30,689 nt of DNA from an uncultured Selenomonadaceae bacterium (lineage in GTDB: Bacteria; Bacillota; Negativicutes; Selenomonadales; Selenomonadaceae): assembly GCA_937902665.1 (NCBI GenBank), contig CALELM010000042.1:1-30689 (forward strand), read 5' to 3'. A program made the translations under genes and the position numbers. Of this stretch, positions 12,452-18,386 are shown one piece after another; within the stretch, counting starts at the first letter, position 1; each line of letters opens with the position of its first letter. The notes under the pieces are model-generated. The model saw only the letters and a program-made list of their open reading frames with translations. It ran no database searches and was not told the origin of the DNA.

Positions 12452-13071
12452 CTTACCGTGATGACATGCTGAATTGGATGTGCCATAGGCGAAATTTGAA
12501 AGTCGATGACGTCCAAAAGGCCATCCTCCAATGGAACTGGCTTGAAAGAAACTTTCTCAACGCGAGAAGGAATGTCCTAAAAGCGTTCAAAATAAATCCC
12601 AAGTCCAGGATGCCTGAAGACGACCACACCGTTTACTTTGGTCGGTGCCGTGTGACGAATCCGTATCCGTACATGAGAAGGTTTTACGACGGAGGTCATG
12701 AGCCCGATATAGTTGTGGCCAGGCTTGGCACGCCATTTTACTGCTATGAAACTGATACCCTACTTGTATGCACCAAAGAGGCTCTGGAGTATGTCCATGA
12801 AGAACCTCCGTTCGGATGGACGTTTCTTCCTAATAAATATGAAAAAGTAATCAATCAGTACAACGATGCTGCCGAGTTTGAGGCGCGGGTGGCGGCTATG
12901 CTGGCAGATCGTGATTTTGCCGATTCCGGCACGACTTGTGAGCTGTGCCCATTTTATGGTGAAGACAATTGCTCCGACACTTATCGGAAAAAATACCATC
13001 ACAATTGTTTGTCGGACTGGTCTAGGCTGAAAGAAGCGCGGATATACGTCGAGGAGGAGATGGATAGATGA
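12448..13071 (+). CDS. Cys-rich hypothetical protein (paralogue 2)
   Basis: 207 residues, ATGA overlap with paralogue 1. The N-terminal 135 residues are different from paralogue 1 and contain NPYPYMRRFYDGG and PFGWTFLPNKYE. The end (about 138-207) repeats AAEFEARVAAMLAD, a CELCPFYGEDNC cysteine cluster, a further Cys, and VEEEMDR. The shared tail shows a duplicated C-terminal module attached to different N-terminal domains. Unknown function. Confidence 0.6.
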   Translation: MTYRDDMLNWMCHRRNLKVDDVQKAILQWNWLERNFLNARRNVLKAFKINPKSRMPEDDHTVYFGRCRVTNPYPYMRRFYDGGHEPDIVVARLGTPFYCYETDTLLVCTKEALEYVHEEPPFGWTFLPNKYEKVINQYNDAAEFEARVAAMLADRDFADSGTTCELCPFYGEDNCSDTYRKKYHHNCLSDWSRLKEARIYVEEEMDR

Positions 13072-13274
13072 TCACCACGGATGAAGTATCCCTGCAGAAT
13101 ATCATAGAGATGGCTAAGAAGAGCAGGGAAGGAGAAACGGTTCGCGTTGTCTTGCAAGACCTCGCAATCATGGCTGAAGAGGTTTTGGCTCTACGTCGAA
13201 TCAGATTGAAGGTGATGCTTGCGCTTTCCGACAGCGAGGAGGAGATGGATGAACATCGTAAAGCCACAAGCTAA
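13068..13274 (+). CDS. Small helical protein before thyX
   Basis: 68 residues, ATGA overlap with the preceding gene. Amphipathic helix in the middle (RVVLQDLAIMAEEVLALRRI), then SEEEMDE, the same Glu-Glu-Met tail type as the two upstream proteins, which encodes the GGAGG before thyX. Overlaps thyX by 26 bases. Unknown function; its main visible effect is translational coupling. Confidence 0.5.
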   Translation: MITTDEVSLQNIIEMAKKSREGETVRVVLQDLAIMAEEVLALRRIRLKVMLALSDSEEEMDEHRKATS

Positions 13275-13929
13275 ATGTGTATCCTTTCCAGAGCACGGAG
13301 AGCGAACGATCTACATGGCCGCACGCCGCTGCTACTCTGCCGGAGGATACGAAGAGCTCATCGAAGACGCCAATGGCGCCAGCTATGAAGCAATGACGAA
13401 GCTGATCCAAGCGTGCATCAAGTCCGGGCACCATTCCGTTCTTGAGCATGCGAGCTTCACGTTTCATATCCAATGCAGCCGCGCCACGTCGTTGCAGATC
13501 GTGCGCCATCGCATCGCGTCATACAGCCAGCAGTCGCAGCGCTTCTGTAGGCTCGACAATCTCGACGTTGTGTTGTCGCCTGCGTTCGATGATGACGAGT
13601 ACATCGAGGAAGATGTCCGCATGATCGAGACCAGATACAAGCAGCGCATTGAGCGTGGCATGAAGCCAGAAGATGCCCGCTTCGGCCTGCCGGAATGTGC
13701 GGCCACGCAGCTCGTGCTTTCGATGAACTGCCGCACCCTGCTCAATTTCTTCGAGCAACGCTGCTGCAATCGCGCACAGGAAGAAGTCCGCACGATTGCC
13801 GGACAGATGCTAAACTTTTGCAAGCTGTCTATGCCCATAGTCTTCGGCAACGCCGGGCCGAAATGTCGCCGCCTGGGACATTGCCCAGAACATAAGCCAT
13901 GCGGCAAGCAGCCGTGTAAGGATCAATGA
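13249..13929 (+). CDS. thyX: FAD-dependent thymidylate synthase ThyX
   Basis: 226 residues from ATG 13249. The family signature RHRx7S is present as RHRIASYSQQS (about residues 83-93), after SGHHSVLEHASFTF and before RFCRLDN. The later NCRTLLNFFEQRCC and AQEEVRTIAGQML also fit the family. ThyX makes dTMP from dUMP using FAD, NADPH and methylene-tetrahydrofolate, and would supply thymidine for phage replication. The C-terminal Cys-rich tail (CRRLGHCPEHKPCGKQPC) is seen in many ThyX proteins. Last metabolic gene of the early operon; the stop overlaps the next start (ATGA). Confidence 0.95.
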   Translation: MNIVKPQAKCVSFPEHGERTIYMAARRCYSAGGYEELIEDANGASYEAMTKLIQACIKSGHHSVLEHASFTFHIQCSRATSLQIVRHRIASYSQQSQRFCRLDNLDVVLSPAFDDDEYIEEDVRMIETRYKQRIERGMKPEDARFGLPECAATQLVLSMNCRTLLNFFEQRCCNRAQEEVRTIAGQMLNFCKLSMPIVFGNAGPKCRRLGHCPEHKPCGKQPCKDQ

Positions 13930-14204
13930 CAGAGTTCGTGCATATCAATGAGGCCGCAGAGCTCCTTGGCATGAGCGCACGGAAGGCAAGAACATGGCTC
14001 CAGGAGCACGGCCTGCCCGGCGTGAATACGTCCAGAGGCAAACGAGCGACTTGGCAATGGAGCCGACGTGCGATATTGGCCTTGGTTGACACGCTGCAAT
14101 CCGAAAGTGCCATGCCGCAGAAGATAGCCCCGAGGAAAAAGGATTCTCCGCGGATCGTCGGACGATCCCCCAGGGAGATCTATGCTGCCATCATGATGCA
14201 ATAG
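13926..14204 (+). CDS. Excisionase-like DNA-binding protein
   Basis: 92 residues. Helix-turn-helix of the MerR/Xis/AlpA type at the N-terminus (HINEAAELLGMSARKARTWL), a wing with GVNTSRGKRATWQW, and a basic C-terminal tail. Nine bases separate it from the integrase gene. Small winged-helix proteins next to tyrosine integrases usually set the direction of recombination; that role is inferred from position. A transcription-regulator role is the alternative. Confidence 0.65.
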   Translation: MTEFVHINEAAELLGMSARKARTWLQEHGLPGVNTSRGKRATWQWSRRAILALVDTLQSESAMPQKIAPRKKDSPRIVGRSPREIYAAIMMQ

Positions 14205-14212
14205 GAGCAGCT

Positions 14213-15307
14213 ATGGCAATCAGAGTATGGAAAGGCAGAAAAAAGCCGTTCCAAGTCTATTGGCAGAACCCGATAACCAAGAAACAGGAATCCGCCTCCT
14301 ACGCAACGATGCCCGAAGCGCAGAAGGCGGAAGCACAGATCAAATACAGGCTAGCCTGGGAGAAGGAATCCTTCCGGTTAGCCGAGGAACCGCAGGAGGA
14401 AACACCAGACGATTCCCTAGAGACGATTGACGCCCTTTACCTACAGGAAAAGAAGCCGTCCTACAAGGTGCTGCTGTGGCACCTGGACGGAATGAAGATC
14501 CCACTGGAGATGCTTGGCCGGTGCCGCATCGGAAGCATCACCAGGAAGGACATGGGGCGAGTACTCGCACGGCTGCAGACGCTTGGCACCAAGTCGACCA
14601 CGGTGCGGGGCCGCATGAAAGTTTTCTTCACCGTTATGCGCTGGGCCCTCAAGCGTGGCTACATCGATGCGCTTCCGCTGTTCCCGGAGCTCCCGCAAGC
14701 GGACTACGAACACTTCGTGCCGCCAACGCCGGAAGAAGCCCTGGCGATTTACGAGCATGCGCCCGACCATATCCGCCGCGTGATTATCCTTGGCAGCAAG
14801 GTCGGCGTCCGCGTCGGCCCGTCAGAGCTGTTCAAGCTCCGCTGGGAACACGTCGACCTGGCACGCAGAGTAATCCGCGTCCAGGCAGCCAAGAAGAACC
14901 ACAAGGAGCCCTGGAGGGAGGTGCCGATCAAGGACAGCCTCATGCCGGTGATCCAGTATTGGCACGACCAAGACTGGATACTTGGCATTCCATGGGTAAT
15001 ATCCTTTAATGGTAAACAGGTGCAGTCCGTGAAGCATGCCTGGACATCAGCTGTCCGAGCCGCCGGCATCAGCCGAAACATCAGGCCGTATGATCTAAGG
15101 CACGCATTCGCTACAGACATGATTGCAGCCGGCGCCGACGTGGGCACAGTTGCGAAATTGATGGGGCATACAAGCCCGCAAATGGTGCTGACACACTATC
15201 AGCACGTCATGACGAAGCAGAAAAAAGCCGCCATCGAAGCCTTGCCGGATATGCCTTTTCCTGACATGCCCGTCCTGACTAAAGAAGAAGGGGCTATCCT
15301 GCAATAG
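14213..15307 (+). CDS. int: Tyrosine-family phage integrase
   Basis: 364 residues, ATG 14213 five bases after AGGAG. An N-terminal arm-binding region (about 1-50), a SAM-like core-binding domain (about 70-165) and a catalytic domain follow. Catalytic residues seen: Arg in GVRVGPSELFKLRW (about 202), Lys region after the beta hairpin (AAKKNHKE), RPYDLRHAFATD (about 294; the usual first His of HxxR is Tyr), LMGHTS and the nucleophile in THYQHV (about 335). It recombines attP with attB. The tRNA-Arg fragment and repeat-bearing region begin 20 bases after the stop, as expected for attP. Confidence 0.95.
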   Translation: MAIRVWKGRKKPFQVYWQNPITKKQESASYATMPEAQKAEAQIKYRLAWEKESFRLAEEPQEETPDDSLETIDALYLQEKKPSYKVLLWHLDGMKIPLEMLGRCRIGSITRKDMGRVLARLQTLGTKSTTVRGRMKVFFTVMRWALKRGYIDALPLFPELPQADYEHFVPPTPEEALAIYEHAPDHIRRVIILGSKVGVRVGPSELFKLRWEHVDLARRVIRVQAAKKNHKEPWREVPIKDSLMPVIQYWHDQDWILGIPWVISFNGKQVQSVKHAWTSAVRAAGISRNIRPYDLRHAFATDMIAAGADVGTVAKLMGHTSPQMVLTHYQHVMTKQKKAAIEALPDMPFPDMPVLTKEEGAILQ

Positions 15308-15318
15308 GATAACCCCTT
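15290..15318 (+). terminator. Possible terminator overlapping the int stop codon
   Basis: GGGG.TATCC pairs with GGATA.CCCC around the stop codon. Only a weak T-run (TTGAAAT) follows, so it could be a poor terminator or a stabilising 3' hairpin. Confidence 0.35.
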
Positions 15319-15326
15319 GAAATATC

Positions 15327-15371
15327 TGGTGACCCAGGCGTGAGTCGAACACGCGGCCTACAGCTTAGGAG
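15327..15371 (-). other. attP core: 3' 45 bases of a tRNA-Arg(CCT) gene
   Basis: The minus strand reads CTCCTAA (anticodon loop with CCT), a GCTGT stem half, a TAGGC variable part, the GCGTG TTCGACT CACGC T-arm, CTGGGTC, A and CCA. The 5' half of the tRNA is absent: the bases before the loop (GAATAATT) cannot pair with GCTGT. A truncated tRNA 3' end with phage DNA on both sides, next to int, is an attP (or tandem-prophage att) site. Confidence 0.85.
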
Positions 15372-15436
15372 AATTATTCTCTAACCTATAACTAACTGAA
15401 ATAATACATCTTTCAATTGCAGCGTGTCACTAAATC

Positions 15437-15481
15437 ATGACAGAATTACGTTCAAACTTATGACGTAAAGTTATGACATAA
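15437..15481 (+). repeat. Arm-type direct repeats near attP
   Basis: Three related 9-mers, ATGACAGAA (15437), ATGACGTAA (15460) and ATGACATAA (15473), lie in one orientation in an AT-rich 110-base stretch after the core. They are candidates for integrase arm sites. The stretch 15372-15569 has no gene. Confidence 0.4.
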
Positions 15482-15510
15482 GCCCTGGTGGTGTCCAGGG
15501 CTTATTTTTT
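15481..15510 (+). terminator. Terminator between attP and cassette copy 2
   Basis: AGCCCTGG pairs with CCAGGGCT (8 bp, loop 6) followed by TATTTTTT on the plus strand. It holds the same place relative to cassette copy 2 as 2778-2805 does to copy 1 and may act in both directions. Confidence 0.7.
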
Positions 15511-15524
15511 GAATGTGTACTTGT

Positions 15525-15559
15525 ACTATTCCGTGTGAATAGTGCGTTTATATTCGCAC
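15525..15559 (-). other. Conserved 3' hairpins of cassette copy 2
   Basis: ACTATT/AATAGT (15525-15530 with 15538-15543) and GTGCG/CGCAC (15542-15546 with 15555-15559) match the positions of the copy 1 hairpins, with changed stem sequence in the first. Confidence 0.45.
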
Positions 15560-15569
15560 GCGTGCGATT

Positions 15570-15758
15570 CTAATGCACCATCTCCGGATGATGTTCCATG
15601 ATGTAATGCTTACGGCATACATGATCTGCGTCCCTGGCTACCTCCATCATGAGATGTGCTTTGTCCCAGTCATGATCTTCCATAGCATGCTCCGCGTGCT
15701 CCAGGGCTTTAGCCATCATCGTATGCAGCCGTGCCCGCGTCGTTTCGTCCAGCATCAT
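15570..15758 (-). CDS. Cassette gene a, copy 2: small His/Met-rich helical protein
   Basis: 62 residues, ATG five bases after GGGAGG, two bases after the stop of gene b. Same plan as the copy at 2861-3049, with about 48 of 62 residues matching by eye. The block VCRKHYIMEH and the EDHDWDK turn are kept; the cysteine before DH is replaced by Ala, so only one of two cysteines is common to both copies and a metal site must rest on His/acidic residues if there is one. Unknown function. Confidence 0.75.
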   Translation of the reverse strand: MMLDETTRARLHTMMAKALEHAEHAMEDHDWDKAHLMMEVARDADHVCRKHYIMEHHPEMVH

Positions 15759-15760
15759 GA

Positions 15761-16090
15761 TCACCTCCCATGCCTTTGAGCAATGGCGTAAATGGATTCG
15801 ACGTCGGTGCCGTCCATGTTGAAGCCGAGGACATTGATCGATCCTGCGTGGCTCATAGCGTCGGCTGCCATGCTGTGCACATAGTCCAAGTCGATTGCGC
15901 CATCATCATCCATGATGCCAGTCATGCGCATAATCGGCGTGTACCTGGTGATAATCTCCGGCAGCTTGTTATTCACGGCATAGAGCATTGCGTATGTCCC
16001 GAATTTTTGCATGCCGTTGGCCTTTGGGGCTACCTGGCTGTCAACGTATTCAGCCATCACGAGCGGTATTTCCTGCGTGGTCATCTTCAT
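15761..16090 (-). CDS. Cassette gene b, copy 2
   Basis: 109 residues from ATG 16090, GGAGG eight bases upstream; the in-frame ATG at 16105 lies before the ribosome binding site. Equal in length to copy 1 with about 62% matching residues. Kept blocks are GMQKFG, VNNKL, YTPIMRMTGIM, NVLG and ESIY.IAQR. Differences are spread evenly and mostly conservative, which indicates selection on both copies rather than decay. Confidence 0.75.
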   Translation of the reverse strand: MKMTTQEIPLVMAEYVDSQVAPKANGMQKFGTYAMLYAVNNKLPEIITRYTPIMRMTGIMDDDGAIDLDYVHSMAADAMSHAGSINVLGFNMDGTDVESIYAIAQRHGR

Positions 16091-16107
16091 GGGCGGCACC
16101 TCCACAA

Positions 16108-16773
16108 TTACTTAGTCACGCCTACGCTTCCGGAGACTGGTTGTGTTGCGGGAGCCTGATTGGTTGGAACCTCATAGGAGTTCCAACGGGGCATCGGTTC
16201 GGGACACACAACGGCGGCAGGAATGTGGATAGCTGTGATTCCGTCAACCACAGAGCGCAGTGCAGCGATACCAGCAGCGTTGGCGCTGATGCCACAAGCG
16301 GCCTTATTGGCAACGTCATCGACGTGGCGCAGCATTTCAGAATTGGCCGTCGCAAACTTCTGCTCTATAAGCTGCTCCCGAAGCTGGGTCTTCTCAGACT
16401 CACACTTCATGCTTGCTTCGATGGTTGCCAGCCTTTCTCTGTTGGCAGCACTTTCCTGCGCCAGTGGCTTAAGCCATTCGCCCATAATGCGGTCGCGAAG
16501 GTCGGTGTTATCCACACGGGACTGTTTGTAGACGTCGATGCCGACGTGGTCTGCGTATTTCTCAGACTGAAGTCTGGCGATAATGCTGTCTTTCTCTGCC
16601 ATAGCAGCCTGGCCTGCTGCATTCGCCATCATAGCAGCCTGCGTGCTGCCGCCGCCAAGAATACCGCCAAGACCACCGCCAAGGCCGCCAGACTGCAGGA
16701 AGCCAAGAGAGCCAAGCACCAAGCCCGGGATCGACGTGCCAAGGGCTGCGCCGCGAGAAATAAATTCACCCAT
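16108..16773 (-). CDS. Cassette gene c, copy 2: Gly-rich N-terminus plus coiled-coil protein
   Basis: 221 residues from ATG 16773, five bases after GGAGG, the same length as copy 1. The repeated GGLGGGLGGILGGG block, the coiled coil with AQESAANRERLATIEA and the DVANKAACGISANAAGIAAL segment are nearly identical to copy 1. The end (VCPEPMPRWNSYE then a Pro/Ala/Thr-rich tail) differs more. The conserved central segment suggests a common partner or assembly. Function unknown. Confidence 0.75.
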   Translation of the reverse strand: MGEFISRGAALGTSIPGLVLGSLGFLQSGGLGGGLGGILGGGSTQAAMMANAAGQAAMAEKDSIIARLQSEKYADHVGIDVYKQSRVDNTDLRDRIMGEWLKPLAQESAANRERLATIEASMKCESEKTQLREQLIEQKFATANSEMLRHVDDVANKAACGISANAAGIAALRSVVDGITAIHIPAAVVCPEPMPRWNSYEVPTNQAPATQPVSGSVGVTK

Positions 16774-16784
16774 GATGTCCTCCA

Positions 16785-16843
16785 AAAATCGGAAACTCCG
16801 ATTTTCCGTTTCAACCGTTGCAGAAATTGCAACAGTTGTTTGA
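16785..16843 (-). promoter_or_regulatory. Two-hairpin leader of gene c, copy 2
   Basis: CCGTTGCA/TGCAACAG (16815-16822 with 16828-16835) and AAAATCGGA/TCCGATTTT (16785-16793 with 16797-16805) take the places of the two copy 1 hairpins. Every pair of the stem next to the ribosome binding site is changed on both sides compared with copy 1. Confidence 0.55.
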
Positions 16844-16861
16844 GACCATCATGCATGACTT

Positions 16862-17098
16862 TTAGCGGATAGGAAGTAGCTCTGAGGCCTCAAGACCAAT
16901 GATGCCGCTGGAAGCCGCATGTTGTCGCATCCAGAGCTGGACGGAGACCGCAGAGTAGAAGATCCGGCCGTGCACACTGAAGAACGCAGGCCCAAGGAGG
17001 GACGCATTCCAGGTCTTCTTGCCCTTCCTCCAATGGCGCAGAGCTGATTCCGAAAAGCCTGTCATAGTAGAAACGTCTTTTTGTGATAGCCATGCCAT
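16862..17098 (-). CDS. Cassette gene d, copy 2: AlpA/MerR-like DNA-binding protein
   Basis: 78 residues from the ATG at 17098 (the 14 codons before it are leader). 66 of 78 residues match copy 1 by eye. Recognition-helix region differs only by I/L and R/K changes (ESALRHWRKGKK), and the final 19 residues are identical, so both copies may bind similar DNA and could cross-regulate. Divergent from gene e copy 2. It lies about 1.5 kb from attP, so a recombination-directionality role should be kept in mind. Confidence 0.75.
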   Translation of the reverse strand: MAWLSQKDVSTMTGFSESALRHWRKGKKTWNASLLGPAFFSVHGRIFYSAVSVQLWMRQHAASSGIIGLEASELLPIR

Positions 17099-17201
17099 AG
17101 TGTCACCCTGTTTACATGATTGTTTCCAAGAGGTAAGCAATTACTCAAAGCCTACCACCTCCGCTTATTGCGGCAACCTGTAACATCGAAGGAGGGCTTG
17201 T
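17099..17201 (+). promoter_or_regulatory. Conserved divergent promoter/leader between d and e, copy 2
   Basis: 17150-17183 matches 4442-4475 at nearly every base, including CACCTCC (17156-17162), the CCGC/GCGG hairpin and CAACCTGTAAC. GGAGG for gene e is at 17191-17195 and can pair with CACCTCC. TTTACA (17111-17116) is kept as in copy 1, while the DNA between is changed. Confidence 0.5.
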
Positions 17202-17507
17202 ATGCAGAATGAATGCGAAATCATCAAGAGCGAGATCGTATCAGCATACGAGGATCACATCGTGGTGTTTAGGGAGTTTGTCGGACAGACAGGAGCATGG
17301 CTTGCAAATTACGAGCAGCATATGGCGCCTATGCTCATGGAATGCCTGGCAGACATAGGAGACGGAGCGCACCCTGCCGACTGGCAGCTCATGGGGACGT
17401 TGACGTACCACGCAGAGCGCTTCGCCAAGCTGGCACAGGCCGCTCTGGCGGAGTACGAGGAAGCCTATAAAACGGCCGACGCAATTTTTAAGAAGGTGAA
17501 CGCATGA
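17202..17507 (+). CDS. Cassette gene e, copy 2: small helical protein
   Basis: 101 residues, GGAGG six to seven bases upstream. Same all-helical plan as 4492-4800 with NYEQHMAPMLMECL and ALAEYEEAYKTA.AIF kept. Unlike copy 1, its stop overlaps a further small gene (ATGA at 17504), so the unit is extended by one gene before its terminator. Unknown function. Confidence 0.7.
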   Translation: MQNECEIIKSEIVSAYEDHIVVFREFVGQTGAWLANYEQHMAPMLMECLADIGDGAHPADWQLMGTLTYHAERFAKLAQAALAEYEEAYKTADAIFKKVNA

Positions 17508-17671
17508 GACTTCGGAAGCACGCCGTCCCAAAGCTGGGATGGAAGAAAAAGGTGAACGAGCTGCTGGGGGCAATGGAAGTGCAGATTGAATACAGCATGC
17601 CCGTCAACAGCAGGAAGGACTTTGAGCGCCTGCGGAAGCTGAACAGCATAGCCAGAGCCAAGTTCAAATAA
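17504..17671 (+). CDS. Small basic protein coupled to gene e copy 2
   Basis: 55 residues, ATGA overlap with gene e. Strongly basic at both ends (MRLRKHAVPKLGWKKKVNEL, then RKDFERLRKLNSIARAKFK), with a central acidic/hydrophobic stretch. No counterpart follows gene e in copy 1. A nucleic-acid-binding role is plausible from charge only. Followed eight bases later by a terminator. Confidence 0.5.
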   Translation: MRLRKHAVPKLGWKKKVNELLGAMEVQIEYSMPVNSRKDFERLRKLNSIARAKFK

Positions 17672-17679
17672 CATCAGCG

Positions 17680-17705
17680 GCCCCTCTCCGGAGGGGCTTT
17701 TCTTT
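17680..17705 (+). terminator. Terminator before the late operon
   Basis: GCCCCTC pairs with GAGGGGC (7 bp, loop of 4), followed by TTTTCTTTT. It separates the cassette transcript from the tail genes, so the late promoter must lie between here and 17757 or the late transcript must pass this site by antitermination. Confidence 0.8.
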
Positions 17706-17756
17706 TGCCGCAGTCCGGCATGGGCATACCATCATGGAAAAACATGGAGGTACACC

Positions 17757-18386
17757 ATGCTGAACAGGACAGACATCATCAACATGGCGCTTCGACGGTG
17801 CGGCGCTGTGGGCGCGAACCTGGGATTCCAGGACGCCCCGGATTCCGCCATCGCAATGGCTGCATACAAGCGTTGCTATTCCTATGTGCTTACGCAATAC
17901 CCCTGGAGCTTCGCACAGCGGTATGTGTTCCTGGCACAGAACAGCACGCAGCCCATTGTCGGATACAAGTATGCCTTTACCATTCCTGGCGACTGCAAGA
18001 CGATCATCGACTGCCACCAGTATGCCGTTGACGAAGAGGGCAATATCGCCCCGCAGCAGATCTTCCGCGAGCCGGAAGTCCGCTTCGACGTCGTGGGGCA
18101 GAATATCTATTCCAACGCCGACCACATAGCCTTGCGCTACGTCTCCGATGAAGAGACCGGTATGCCGGAGACCTTCGGCGAAGCGCTCGCATGGTACCTG
18201 GCTTTTGACATCTGCCAGTACCACCAGCAGAGCGAGCCAAGCAACGGAAGCCAGATGTACCAGATGTACATGCAGGCTCTTGCGGAAGCCAAGGTCGACA
18301 ACGACATCCAGACCAATCCGATAGAGCCGGCTCCTTGGAAGGAATCCCGCTTTATCCGGAACCGCTTTGCGGGGGTGTGGGACTGA
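17757..18386 (+). CDS. Tail tubular protein A (T7 gp11-like)
   Basis: 209 residues, ATG six bases after GGAGG. The N-terminus LNRTDIINMALRRCGA and the following APDSAIAMAAYKRCYSYVLTQYPWSFA fit the gp11/gp4-type head-to-tail connector family, in which this protein forms the ring beneath the portal. The middle has FTIPGDCKTIIDCHQY and RYVSDEE, and the C-terminus ends in a helical segment. First gene of the visible late operon; its stop overlaps the next start (TGATG), as in related phages where tubular proteins A and B are adjacent. Confidence 0.85.
   Translation: MLNRTDIINMALRRCGAVGANLGFQDAPDSAIAMAAYKRCYSYVLTQYPWSFAQRYVFLAQNSTQPIVGYKYAFTIPGDCKTIIDCHQYAVDEEGNIAPQQIFREPEVRFDVVGQNIYSNADHIALRYVSDEETGMPETFGEALAWYLAFDICQYHQQSEPSNGSQMYQMYMQALAEAKVDNDIQTNPIEPAPWKESRFIRNRFAGVWD

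Noticed and set aside
15327..15371. A functional tRNA-Arg gene
   Set aside because: Only the 3' half is present; the bases before the anticodon loop do not form the anticodon stem and no D-arm or 5' acceptor strand is found.
2861..17507. Cassette as an insertion sequence or transposon
   Set aside because: No transposase, no terminal inverted repeats or target duplications seen, and the two copies are too diverged for recent transposition.
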